Shown here piece by piece: positions 1 through 8,095 of a DNA stretch of 19,911 bases. This stretch comes from JAWLCG01 sp041687295. Lineage in GTDB: Bacteria; Planctomycetota; Phycisphaerae; SM23-33; FEN-1343. Numbering within the stretch: position 1 is the stretch's first letter; each line of letters begins with the position of its first letter. Position numbers and translations under genes: made by a program. Below the pieces are notes generated by a model. That model made no database searches, was not told the DNA's origin, and saw only the letters and a list, made by a program, of their open reading frames with translations. The stretch covers positions 1-19,911 of the forward strand of contig JAWLCG010000042.1 of the NCBI GenBank assembly GCA_041687295.1, given 5' to 3'.

Positions 1-2
1 CC

Positions 3-1799
3 TCCACGCCCTATGCCTTCCGCAGGCTGGGCATGGGGCTGGTGGCCGACGTGCTGCAGGTGGGCGGGCCGCCCAAGGCCGCGGTCGTTGAGGGCGAAGC
101 CGAAGGGGCCGAGGCGGTCGAGCCCGTGGACCTCGTCGCCTGGGTCCCCACACCCGAACACGAGAAGCTGCAGCTGCTGCTGATCTTCTTCCTCATCAGT
201 GTGGGCGTGCACGTGGGTATCACAATCGCCAGCGGCGGCAGCGAGCTGATCAACTCGCGGCTCAACGAGCGGCTTGCCCTGGAGCTTCGCAGCGCCGTCA
301 ACGACAAACTCTCGGCCATGGAGATGGGCCTGTTCACGCGCGAGCAGGTCGGCCAGCTCATGACGCGGACGATGGACGACACAGCCGCCATCCCGGGCAA
401 CCTGACCAACCTCACCGTGAACCTCTTCACGCAGATCGGCATGCTGATCCTGGGCATCGTGCTGCTGCTGCGGCTCAACGCCACGATGACGTGGGTGGTG
501 CTGGCGGTCCTGCCGTTCTACGCCGTGAGTTGCGTGATCTTCCTGCCTCGGCTGCGACGGGCGGCCGTGGAGCAGCGCGACCGCTGGTCGGCGATGGGCG
601 GCTACGTGATCGAACGGCTGACCAATGTGGCGACGGTGAAAAACTACGCCCAGGAGCCTCGTGAGATCGAGCGGTTCAGCCGATGGGTCGACAGCAACCT
701 GGCCATCGGCCGGCGGCAGCACCGGCTGAACCTCTACTTCGGCACGTTGACGACGATCATCACGGGCCTGGGCACCCTAGCGGTGTTGTGGATGGGCTTC
801 GTGGGCATCCGGGCCGGGCAGATGCAGCTCGGCGAGGTGCTGGCGTTCTACCAGGTGGCGGCGCATCTGTTCGTGCCGGTCAGCGCCCTGGTGGGGCTGA
901 CCACGGTGCTGCAGACGATCCAGGTCCATGCCGGCCGAGTGTACGAGATCTTGGACATGCCCGAGCAGTTGGCCAACGCGCCGGACGCCCTGGACCTGCC
1001 CGAACCGGTCCGCGGCCAGATCGAGCTTCTTAACGTCTCGCTGCAGTACGCCGAGGGCGGCCCCTTCGCCGTCCACGATGTGAACCTCACGATCCCCGCC
1101 GGCAAGACGGTCTGCATCGTCGGCCCGACCGGCTGCGGTAAGAGCACGCTACTGTCGCTGGTGACCCGGCTCTACGACCCGACCGATGGCGAGATCCGCC
1201 TGGACGGCCTGCCGCTGCGCAAGCTGCGCCTCCGTCGGCTACGGCGGGCGGTCGGCAACATCCTGTACGACAGCGACGTCTTCAGCGGCACGATTGTCGA
1301 GAACCTCCGCTTCGGAGCCCCCAAGGCCACCCAGGCCGACATCGAGCGGGCCGCCCACCACGCAGGGCTCGACACCTTCATCCACTCGCTGCCCAAAGGT
1401 TACAATACGCCCATCGGCCGCCAGGGAGTAGCCTTGAACGACGAGCAACGCGTTCGCTTGGCCGTGGCGCGGGCCTTGGTGCCCCAGCCGGCCGTGCTGA
1501 CCATCGACGACACCTTCTCGACCCTGGAGCCGGCCGTGGAAAAGCAACTCCGCCAAGCCATCCGCACCGCCCTGGCCGATCACACAGCCCTGATCGCCAC
1601 CAGCCGCCTGTCGATCTGCGAGGACGCTGACCTGGTGGTCGTCATGCAGCGTGGCACGGTGGTCGACCAGGGCACGCACGTCGAACTGATGGCCCGGCCG
1701 GGCGTCTACCGCCGCATGTACCTCCGCCAGACCGGCCAGGACGCGGCGGGACCCATTGAGGGGGCCCAGCTTCCGTCAGTTCGCACACCCCTCCGCTAG
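3..1799 (+). CDS. ABC exporter half-subunit (membrane domain + ATPase), 5' partial, degenerate ATPase site
   Basis: The reading frame is open to the left window edge (codons before the first ATG at 33 read STPYAFRRLG, like the end of a first membrane helix), so the gene starts outside the window. Counting from the ATG at 33, the protein has an exporter-type membrane domain (hydrophobic stretches near residues 49-67, 133-150 and 153-175, more to about 300), then an ATP-binding domain. Walker A is intact (GPTGCGKST, 364-372). The signature motif is LNDEQ (468-472) instead of LSGGQ. Walker B ends in DD (492-493), so the catalytic glutamate is aspartate. The H-loop histidine is replaced by serine (ATSRLS, S524). 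This pattern is known from the degenerate chain of heterodimeric exporters (TM287/288 and BmrCD types), so a partner subunit is expected upstream. The substrate cannot be told from sequence. Confidence 0.88.
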   Translation, partial: STPYAFRRLGMGLVADVLQVGGPPKAAVVEGEAEGAEAVEPVDLVAWVPTPEHEKLQLLLIFFLISVGVHVGITIASGGSELINSRLNERLALELRSAVNDKLSAMEMGLFTREQVGQLMTRTMDDTAAIPGNLTNLTVNLFTQIGMLILGIVLLLRLNATMTWVVLAVLPFYAVSCVIFLPRLRRAAVEQRDRWSAMGGYVIERLTNVATVKNYAQEPREIERFSRWVDSNLAIGRRQHRLNLYFGTLTTIITGLGTLAVLWMGFVGIRAGQMQLGEVLAFYQVAAHLFVPVSALVGLTTVLQTIQVHAGRVYEILDMPEQLANAPDALDLPEPVRGQIELLNVSLQYAEGGPFAVHDVNLTIPAGKTVCIVGPTGCGKSTLLSLVTRLYDPTDGEIRLDGLPLRKLRLRRLRRAVGNILYDSDVFSGTIVENLRFGAPKATQADIERAAHHAGLDTFIHSLPKGYNTPIGRQGVALNDEQRVRLAVARALVPQPAVLTIDDTFSTLEPAVEKQLRQAIRTALADHTALIATSRLSICEDADLVVVMQRGTVVDQGTHVELMARPGVYRRMYLRQTGQDAAGPIEGAQLPSVRTPLR

Positions 1800-1978
1800 A
1801 TGACCAGAGAGAGCTGACGCTCAACCGGCATCCCCTGTTCTCCCGCTAGCCAGGAGATCGGCCGCCGAAGGCCGTTGTGTGGGTCCACCAGCACCCGGAA
1901 TGCTTACCTGCGCGGCAAATCCGCCCCTTCTGCGGATGTAGCGGTTAACAAGACCCAAGCATCCGAAAGGAGCCGCCG
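1800..1978. other. intergenic stretch, no gene seen
   Basis: This gap lies between the exporter gene and the first mobile-element debris. I see no convincing coding frame, terminator with a T-run, or RNA gene. A Shine-Dalgarno-like AAAGGAG near 1967-1973 precedes the TTG codon at 1979. Confidence 0.5.
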
Positions 1979-2194
1979 TTGCCCAGCCCGCGAAGGAACC
2001 CGCAAGTACCCCTGACGCCACAAGACAGGCGGAACCAGATAATTGCGACCATTGCGGCCGCCCTGGCCAGCATGCCCCCCGCGGTGGCCGTCCCGGCCGG
2101 GCCCGACCTCGGGTTTTCTGGCGAATCTGCCTCGAATCGCCTTGAGCTGGCCGGCGAATCGAGGCTCAGTGTGCCCAACGGTTTACGGAACTGA
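1979..2194 (+). CDS. small conserved-type ORF of a DUF2924/recombinase locus
   Basis: A 71-residue protein with a TTG start, preceded by an AAAGGAG ribosome-binding site. The N-terminal half has an amphipathic stretch (RRNQIIATIAAALASM, about 18-33). The C-terminus contains SNRLELAGESRLSV, which recurs as SRNPLDVFGQSRLSV in another frame near 8010-8055. From memory, small ORFs of this look precede DUF2924 genes in planctomycete genomes, often next to a serine recombinase gene; no recombinase is present here. It lies 18 bases before a DUF2924 start, so the order fits. No function is known to me. It may be the intact first gene of a locus whose later part was lost to IS insertion and deletion. 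Confidence 0.55.
   Translation: MPSPRRNPQVPLTPQDRRNQIIATIAAALASMPPAVAVPAGPDLGFSGESASNRLELAGESRLSVPNGLRN
2157..2172 (+). repeat. 16-bp exact match, copy 1 (with 8039-8054)
   Basis: aatcgaggctcagtgt, shared with 8039-8054. The upstream 25 bases are also similar. It encodes the SRLSV tail of the small ORF family in both loci, so it reflects shared gene ancestry more than a recombination site. Confidence 0.7.
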
Positions 2195-2212
2195 GAACAG
2201 AGGACGGCACAG

Positions 2213-2926
2213 ATGAGTGAGCAGACCGACGTACCCAAGGAGCTGGTGGCCATGGAACGCATGACCGCCGGGCAGCTGCGGGCCAGGTACTACGAGCTGT
2301 TCGGGGAGGAGTCGCGCTCCTGCAACCGGCAGTGGTTGTTCCGCCGGTGCGCCTGGCGGCTCCAGTCGCTGGCTGAGGGCGGCCTGTCAGAACGGGCCCA
2401 GCGGCGGGCTCGCGAGCTGGTTCGGGACGTGGACAGCCGGAAGCTCTGGCCCACGACGCGGGAGCAGCGCTGCTGGGTGCACAAGACGGCCAACGTGCTG
2501 GACAAGCTGCCCAAGAGCATCCAGCCCAAGGCCAAGGCGATGCTGCACGAGATCTGGCAGGCGGCGACGAAGGCGGACGCGGAGACGGCGTTCGATCGGT
2601 TCGTGGCGACGTTCGAGGCGAAATACCCCAAGGCGGTCGAGTGCCTGGTGAAGGACCGCGAGGTGCTGCTGACGTTCTACGGCTTCCCGGCCGAGCACTG
2701 GCGACACCTGCGGACGACCAATCCGATCGAGAGCACGTTCGCGACGGTGCGGCTGCGACATCGGCGGACGAAGGGCTCGGGCAGCCGGACGGCGTGCCTG
2801 ACGATGGTGTTCAAGCTGGCCCTGGCGGCGGAGAGACGCTGGCGGCGATTGAACGGCAGCACGTTGCTGCCGGCCGTGATCCAGGGCGTGCGATTCGTGG
2901 ACGGCATCAGGGAACTGGCCGCGTGA
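2213..2926 (+). pseudogene. chimera: DUF2924 N-terminal part fused to C-terminal half of IS256-family transposase
   Basis: One open frame of 237 residues joins two unrelated families. Residues 1 to about 75 (ELVAMERMTAGQLRARYYEL, then CNRQWLFRRCAWRLQSLAEG) are DUF2924-like. From about residue 78 the sequence becomes an IS256-family (Transposase_mut) C-terminal half: WPTTREQRCWVHKTANVLDK, FPAEHWRHLRTTNPIEST, MVFKLALAAERRWRRL, VIQGVRF. The first two catalytic aspartates of the DDE triad would lie in the missing half; the final glutamate (NPIEST) is present. The junction falls near 2435-2448. The start at 2213 has a GAGG upstream. The protein cannot be an active transposase; whether the fusion is expressed or useful is unknown. 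I call it a deletion-derived chimera, not a designed fusion. Confidence 0.85.
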
Positions 2927-2963
2927 GGGCGATTCCGTCATCCACAGCTATTGACAATATCTC
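2440..2963 (+). mobile_element. IS256-family insertion sequence, left part deleted, right end kept
   Basis: It contains the 3' half of the transposase gene and about 37 bases of non-coding right end. Read from the other strand, the end begins GAGATATTGTCAATAGC, which is the usual look of IS256-family terminal inverted repeats. The right boundary is set at about 2963, because at 2964 the sequence changes directly to IS1380-type coding sequence in frame. The left terminal repeat is absent, so the copy is immobile by itself. Confidence 0.75.
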
Positions 2964-3341
2964 GATCCGCTGCACGGCCATCAGGAGGGGCGCTTCTTCC
3001 ACGGCTACTATGACAACTACTGCTACCTGCCGCTGTACGTCTTCTGCGGCGAGCAGCTGCTGGTGCCCTACCTGCGCCCGGCGAACATCGACGCGGCCAG
3101 GCACAGCCGGGCGATCCTCAAGCTGCTGGTGAGGCGTCTGCGGCAGGTCTGGCCGGAGGTGACGATCCTCTTCCGCGCCGACAGCGGCTTCTGTCGCTGG
3201 CGGCTGCTGCGCCGGTGCGACCGCCACGGTGTGGGCTACATCGTGGGCCTGGCCCGCAACGAGCGGCTCCAGCGGCTGGCGCGGCGGTCGAACGCAACGA
3301 TACGAACCGGCAGCGACCACACCCCCAGCAACTCGGCCTGA
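2964..3341 (+). pseudogene. IS1380-family transposase fragment, truncated at the 5' end
   Basis: Translation from 2964 gives DPLHGHQEGRFFHGYYDNYC, LPLYVFCGEQLLVPYLRPAN, LRQVWPEVTILFRADSGFCR and VGYIVGLARNERLQ. This matches the central catalytic part of IS1380-family (DDE group 1) transposases, including the RADSGF region. The N-terminal part is missing because the IS256 right end abuts it. Similarity fades after about 3290 and the frame stops at 3339-3341, well before the usual length. No intact ends were seen. It is a dead remnant that served as the insertion target of the IS256 element. Confidence 0.8.
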
Positions 3342-3358
3342 AGCCCAGAACTGGGTTT
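3341..3358 (-). terminator. possible weak hairpin after the minus-strand operon
   Basis: AAGCCCAG, two bases, then CTGGGTTT can form a short stem lying about 50 bases past the stop codon of the heparinase-like gene on the minus strand. There is no T-run on that strand, so it is a weak terminator candidate only. Confidence 0.2.
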
Positions 3359-3410
3359 GATATGGTGTCCCCCGAACTACAGGCACCGAACTTCACAGGT
3401 GCCGCATGCC

Positions 3411-5195
3411 TTAGCCCGGATCGCCCGAGGCGACGGCGCGAAGGGGGAAGCGAATCCGGCGTTCGCCGATGGCCGCCTCTACGCCGTCTTCGGTGATCCG
3501 CTGTTCGATCGGGGCATCGCTCGTGGTCAGCACGATCGACTGAATGCTGTGAATCCGGTAGTACGCGTCCCGCCAACTTAGGCACTGGATCGGCGCATTG
3601 CCCTTCTTGTGGTACCACGTCTCGACGGATTTGAGCCCGACGTCCGAGCCGAAGACGACGCGCAGGGTTCCGGCCTCGCCGTCGATGGCGAACCCTTCGT
3701 CGGTGACGCGCGCGGGCAGCCGGGTCTGCAGATGCCCCACCATGTCGTTGCGAATCGCGTCCCGGCCCACCACGTGGTCCACGATGATCAGATGCTGATC
3801 GTCGACGACCGCGAGATGACGGTCGTAATGCGCGAGTTCCCCGGGGAACGCTTGTTGAATGTCACAGACTAGGCGGAACCCGCCGTCGAACTCTTCTAGG
3901 GTGGTGATGCGGGCGGTAGCGCCGTGGACCTGGTCCTTGTGGCGCACCGTGATGCAGTTGTGCTTGTCGGCTTCGCCGGATCCCTTGCCTGGGTCGATCA
4001 GGTAGCGGGTCTCGTCGAGGCCGAATATGATCTGCCCAAGGTCGCGGTTGTTGTTGGCGCCGCCGTTGAACCCGGAGCGAAAGGCGAGCCAGGACCGATC
4101 GCCGTGCCAGGTGAGCCAGTCGATTCCCTGGAAGTGGTGAAGGCCGTGGACCTCGCGTGGCTCGGTCGGTTGATGGGCGCGGCGAAACCAGAAGCTGTCA
4201 ATATTGGTGAACAGCCCACCGTGCCGCAAGGCGCCCGCTTCGATCTTGCGCTGCTGATCCGCCGTCCAGTCCGGCCGGTCGAGATGGTCGGCGAACCAGA
4301 AGACAAACGGATGGACCCAGCCGAATCGTGCCTTCTCGCCGGCCTCCTTCGACAGCGGCTCGTTGCTGTTCGAGAAGTTGAAGGGCTTGCCGTCCCGGCC
4401 GTGCATAATCAACGCAAAGTCGATTGAATCGTGCAGGTTCTGATTCGAGAGCAGGCCGAAGTCATCGCCGGTGATGCGATGAAGGCAGAACACGAAGTCG
4501 CTGAGGTGGCCCGTTGCCGTGCCGAAATACATCAGCCCCTCGGTCCAGCCGCCGCCCTCGTAGTAGGCGTCGACCATGAACTGCAGACCGTGCTTCGCCG
4601 CGGCCAACGTTCGCTCGCTCAGTTCCGGATCGTGATCCCGGATCGCCAGAGCGGCGATCCCGGCGTTGCCATGCAGCGCCGAGTTCCAGTTGAAACTGCA
4701 GCGCACCCACCAGTCCTGGGCCTCGATCCCGGCAAAGTAACGGCCGATGCCGTTGTCGGTCAGCGCTTGGACGACCGTCTTCCGCTGTTGGACGCTGAGC
4801 TCGTCGAACAGCGCGTCCAGGCCGAAAGCCGCCATGTACATCAGCTCGCCGGTGCTGAGGTCGGCCTTGCGGATCCCGGCCGCCCTATGCTTGGGCACCG
4901 GGCTCCAGTCGGTCTCGCATGCGTGCAGCAGCGCGTCCATCGCCAAGTCGCGGTACTTCGTCTCGCCCGTCAGGTGCCACGCCACCGCCCCGCGTTGGAT
5001 CAGACGCTTCCAGACGCGGTGGTGCGTGATCGGCTCCGAATGGGTCCGCTCGATCACCTCATCCAGCCAAACGGTCGCACGTTCGAGAATGGTGGCGAAG
5101 AAAGGTTCCTCAAGCTTCTCGCGCAGGTCGGGCCAGCCGCCGGGATCGACAAACAGCCCGGGGGCGGGGGCGTCGGAGTTGAAATTCTTAGTCAT
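3411..5195 (-). CDS. heparinase II/III-like polysaccharide lyase family protein
   Basis: A 594-residue protein without a visible signal peptide, so probably cytoplasmic. Residues 20-370 look like the alpha/alpha-toroid of the heparinase II/III and alginate-lyase superfamily: FNWNSALHGNAGIAAL (168-183) and EGGGWTEGLMYFG (213-225) fit the conserved NW...G and GGxWxEGxxY blocks. Residues 370-590 look like the beta-sandwich, with RSGFNGGANNNRDLGQIIFG (373-392), DPGKGSG and HNCITV (412-417). Such enzymes cleave uronic-acid polysaccharides or oligosaccharides by beta-elimination. Oddly, the family's HxHxDxG motif reads NNNRDLG here, so both histidines are replaced. The exact PL family and substrate are uncertain. 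The gene lies 153 bases downstream of the GH-like gene on the same strand, suggesting an operon. No strong ribosome-binding site precedes the ATG. Confidence 0.75.
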   Translation of the reverse strand: MTKNFNSDAPAPGLFVDPGGWPDLREKLEEPFFATILERATVWLDEVIERTHSEPITHHRVWKRLIQRGAVAWHLTGETKYRDLAMDALLHACETDWSPVPKHRAAGIRKADLSTGELMYMAAFGLDALFDELSVQQRKTVVQALTDNGIGRYFAGIEAQDWWVRCSFNWNSALHGNAGIAALAIRDHDPELSERTLAAAKHGLQFMVDAYYEGGGWTEGLMYFGTATGHLSDFVFCLHRITGDDFGLLSNQNLHDSIDFALIMHGRDGKPFNFSNSNEPLSKEAGEKARFGWVHPFVFWFADHLDRPDWTADQQRKIEAGALRHGGLFTNIDSFWFRRAHQPTEPREVHGLHHFQGIDWLTWHGDRSWLAFRSGFNGGANNNRDLGQIIFGLDETRYLIDPGKGSGEADKHNCITVRHKDQVHGATARITTLEEFDGGFRLVCDIQQAFPGELAHYDRHLAVVDDQHLIIVDHVVGRDAIRNDMVGHLQTRLPARVTDEGFAIDGEAGTLRVVFGSDVGLKSVETWYHKKGNAPIQCLSWRDAYYRIHSIQSIVLTTSDAPIEQRITEDGVEAAIGERRIRFPLRAVASGDPG

Positions 5196-5348
5196 CGGAC
5201 ACCATTCGGATCGGGGAAAGGGTTACCTCAACCGGGATTTCCCGGGGGTCCCGGGGACACCACACTCGATTCGGCGAGACGGCACGGAGGCCCACGCTCC
5301 ACCAGCAGGGCTGGTATCCATTGTGTCCGCAGCCGGTGAGCCCGCAAG

Positions 5349-7610
5349 CTACTCCAGGACTACATACAGCGCGTTCGTCGGCAGGCGCAGCTTGATGAAC
5401 ATGCCTTCCGTTTCCATCGCAACCTTCTCACGCGGGCGACCCATCTCGTCCAGAACTGTTGCTTGGGTCAGCGCCACGTTGCGAATCCAGACCGTGCCGT
5501 CAATGCTCTCCACGCGGAAGGGAAGCTCGCCCGTATTGGTGATTCTCCATCCCCGGGTGGTCTCATGGCTCCCGGGGTCTGTATAGGTATCCGCTTCCAC
5601 CTGCCAGCCGCTGGTCCGGCTGGGGGGGGAAACCTGAACCAGGACCTGCTCTGAATCAGTAATCGGTTTGTCGTCCAACGCGACCACCGCGACGCCGATG
5701 TGTCGGTTGCCGGACTCGATGGTGACATCGCTGAGCCTCACCCGGCCGGCATCGCGCAGGAAACCCACCGCCACTTGGGCTTGCGGGGCGTCGAGCGTGA
5801 CCAGGCCCATCTCCCGGTCACAGATCACCTTGCCGTCGAGCGAGCGGATGACCGGGCCGCCATCGTACTGTCGCACCATCGGCGAGACTGTGTTCTCACC
5901 CTCGGCAAACTCGACCATGACCGCTCCCATCAGGAAGGCTTCCGGCGGCACGACGGACTCGGCCCCGAAGCCAGCGGCCAGACTTTGGTCGCGATTCGGG
6001 TCGTAGTCTTGCCCCTCCGGCACGAGCGGCAGTTCCAGTGAGATGATCTCTTCGAAGGCTCGCCGCTCGACCACGGCCGGCTCGGTTTGAGCGGCGTAGC
6101 CCCTCCGCGCGATCAAAGCCGCGGCCGGGAAGGGCGACATCTGCCCCGGGTCCGAGCAGCTCCATTTGGTGAGCGGAACGCCGCCGGGCATGCGATCCCA
6201 GGGACGAAAGTACGATTCGCCGCTGTAGGCGATGTCGCGCGGCCCGGCGAAGGAAGAGGCCGTGATGCCGGCCACCCCGCTGTAGATGGCGCTGAGCAGT
6301 GCCCCTTCGTTGGAAAACTCGTGAGGAATGGGCCACAAGGTCTCTGTGATCCAGAACGGCTGCCCCGCCACCTGGCGCGTCGCCTGCGGCAGTTCGAGCG
6401 GGTGCCGCGTCGCGGAGGTCGACTTCATGAAGTGCCCCGGGTCGACGCGCCAGCCCTGCCGCTCGCCCAGGTGGATCAGCGTGCTGGGGTAGCCGTTGAA
6501 CCCGACGACGTCGAGCGATGCCTTTACCCAGTTCTCCAGGTCCTGCATGACCGCGGGAATACCTGGGCGGAAGTTGGATGTCAGCAGCAGTTGTCGGGCA
6601 CCGATCTCCTCCCGCAACCAGCGCGCGTGGTCGGCGTAGAAATCTCGCTGTACCTGGGCCAGGAAGCGCATCTGGTCCTGCATGCGCCGGGGGTTGCTCA
6701 ACTGCTTCTGGCCTTCGGGCCCGGCGAACCACCAGTTTATGAAACCGAGGCGGCCCTGCTCGGGCGCATCGCCCTCCACGGTTGCGCCGCCCCAGGTATC
6801 GAGGGCCTTCTCCAGCGAGCCGTGCCGCCGGCTCGCCCACTCGGCGAACTGCTCCTGCGCTTTGCGCAGCGGGCCGCCCTTCAGGCGAGCAAAGGTGAAG
6901 AAGAACAGCGTGTCCTCGTTGAAGAACATGATGGCCGCCAGCGCCGGCTCGTCCTTCAGGGGGATGCCCGTGTACGGGTTGGGCTGCGTCAGCAACTCCC
7001 GCATCCAGCTACGGTAGGCTTCCTGGAGCTTCGGCTCAAAGAAGATGACGCCGTACAGCGCCTCCTTGGGGCCGTACCCCTCGATGCCCGGGTCCTGCTC
7101 GAACCCGCTGTGGAACCACGTCCCGCGCAGATCCGAGTAGATGCCCTGCTCCTTGAGCATGGCGACGCGCTTCCACACCCGCTGGAGAACGGCGGGGTCA
7201 ACGCGGTTAATGTCTGGTTGGCCGCTGGCGGGCCTGAGCGAGGCGCCGGCGAGACCGAGGTTGACGCCCATGCGGGCCAGGAAGCGGACATACTTGCGCT
7301 CCTCGTCGTCAGTCCAGTTCCTGTTATGGGAGCCGGCGTGGACCGCCCAGAAGCGAATCGGCTCGCCGTCACCGCGGACAAACCCCCGCCCGTCAGCAGA
7401 GACGCGGATGAAGCCCGTCTCGCCGGCAACCGACTCGTTGAGCCGGCGCAGATCGATGGGGCTGGCCGCGTCGACGTCAAGATCGCCCTGGAAGACCCAA
7501 CTGTTGGACTCGGTGGGGACAAAAGGCTCGTCCTGCCCCAAAGCGGCCGGCACCTGGGCGAACAGACCCGCTAGACAGGCAGCAACGCTAGTGATCAGGT
7601 AGCGTTTCAT
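5349..7610 (-). CDS. secreted glycoside hydrolase-like protein (clan GH-A-like)
   Basis: A 753-residue protein. A signal peptide is clear: MKRYLITSVA with a hydrophobic core to A23 and likely cleavage after ALG (G25). After a short N-terminal region, residues 85-460 look like a TIM-barrel hydrolase: RFWAVHAGSHNRN (86-98), FLARMGVNLGLAG (110-122), FFNEDTLFF (N231-E232 as candidate acid/base) and PFWITETLWPIP (E423 as candidate nucleophile). The Asn-Glu and late Glu fit clan GH-A (GH5- and GH42-like), but I cannot assign a family. The C-terminal 250 residues look beta-rich and may be accessory. The ATG is preceded on the minus strand by GGAGAGAG, a good ribosome-binding site. It is first of two genes; the downstream partner is a lyase-like protein, suggesting stepwise breakdown of an acidic polysaccharide. 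Confidence 0.72.
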   Translation of the reverse strand: MKRYLITSVAACLAGLFAQVPAALGQDEPFVPTESNSWVFQGDLDVDAASPIDLRRLNESVAGETGFIRVSADGRGFVRGDGEPIRFWAVHAGSHNRNWTDDEERKYVRFLARMGVNLGLAGASLRPASGQPDINRVDPAVLQRVWKRVAMLKEQGIYSDLRGTWFHSGFEQDPGIEGYGPKEALYGVIFFEPKLQEAYRSWMRELLTQPNPYTGIPLKDEPALAAIMFFNEDTLFFFTFARLKGGPLRKAQEQFAEWASRRHGSLEKALDTWGGATVEGDAPEQGRLGFINWWFAGPEGQKQLSNPRRMQDQMRFLAQVQRDFYADHARWLREEIGARQLLLTSNFRPGIPAVMQDLENWVKASLDVVGFNGYPSTLIHLGERQGWRVDPGHFMKSTSATRHPLELPQATRQVAGQPFWITETLWPIPHEFSNEGALLSAIYSGVAGITASSFAGPRDIAYSGESYFRPWDRMPGGVPLTKWSCSDPGQMSPFPAAALIARRGYAAQTEPAVVERRAFEEIISLELPLVPEGQDYDPNRDQSLAAGFGAESVVPPEAFLMGAVMVEFAEGENTVSPMVRQYDGGPVIRSLDGKVICDREMGLVTLDAPQAQVAVGFLRDAGRVRLSDVTIESGNRHIGVAVVALDDKPITDSEQVLVQVSPPSRTSGWQVEADTYTDPGSHETTRGWRITNTGELPFRVESIDGTVWIRNVALTQATVLDEMGRPREKVAMETEGMFIKLRLPTNALYVVLE

Positions 7611-7847
7611 ATGGCTCTCTCCAGAAATCCGGGATGTACTGGTTCAGCCCCTCATTGTATGCGCACCCGCTGCACCTGCAAGGACTCGGAGTCCGGGCGG
7701 AGGCCCCCGATCCCGACATTCCGAACCGCCAACCGGTAGGTGAACAGTGAAGGGCCGGCGCCGGGCCGGCCCAATCACCACCCTCGCCGGATGGCGGGCC
7801 GGTCCCGAAGGGAAGGCCGTCGTGGGCGTCAGCGTGGAGTTGTGCCC
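7611..7847. other. intergenic stretch upstream of the minus-strand carbohydrate operon
   Basis: No supported gene. It should hold the promoter of the minus-strand operon, but I see no clear -35/-10 pair. A GC-palindromic patch (gggccggcgccgggccggcc, near 7752-7771) is present. Confidence 0.4.
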
Positions 7848-8093
7848 ATGCGCGGCATCATTGATCCCGCCGACATGTCGGCCGACCATCGCCGGGCCGA
7901 GCTGGCCGGGCTGCTGGCTGCTGGGTTCCTCCGGATGCTGAGCCGGAAGAGCTACGTCCCTCTCACCCCCGAGGCCGCCGAAGGTGGCTCGGAAACTTCT
8001 GCGGGTAAACTCTCGGAATCCACTGGATGTGTTCGGCCAATCGAGGCTCAGTGTCACACGCGTAGGCCGATTCCCACGCGGGCAGGACGGTGA
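7848..8093 (+). pseudogene. small ORF of a second DUF2924-type locus, probably frameshifted
   Basis: An 81-residue frame with an ATG at 7848 and GGAG eight bases before it. It reads ADHRRAELAGLLAAGFLRML, comparable in place and style with RRNQIIATIAAALASM of the ORF at 1979. The tail that should follow (SRNPLDVFGQSRLSV) is in another frame beginning near 8010, so the two parts are separated by a frameshift. The 16 bases aatcgaggctcagtgt are identical at 2157-2172 and 8039-8054. I read this as a decayed paralogue of the small ORF at 1979. No function is known. Confidence 0.5.
8039..8054 (+). repeat. 16-bp exact match, copy 2 (with 2157-2172)
   Basis: Second copy of aatcgaggctcagtgt, in direct orientation on the other side of the carbohydrate gene pair. 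Confidence 0.7.
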
Positions 8094-8095
8094 GC

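Noticed and set aside
3924..5339. Plus-strand open frames opposite the heparinase-like gene
   Set aside because: The minus strand encodes a coherent 594-residue protein with family motifs; the plus frames lack them.
2157..8054. The 16-bp direct repeat as attachment sites of an integrated element
   Set aside because: The match lies inside related small-ORF coding sequence with similarity beyond the 16 bases, so common gene ancestry explains it better; no integrase is present.
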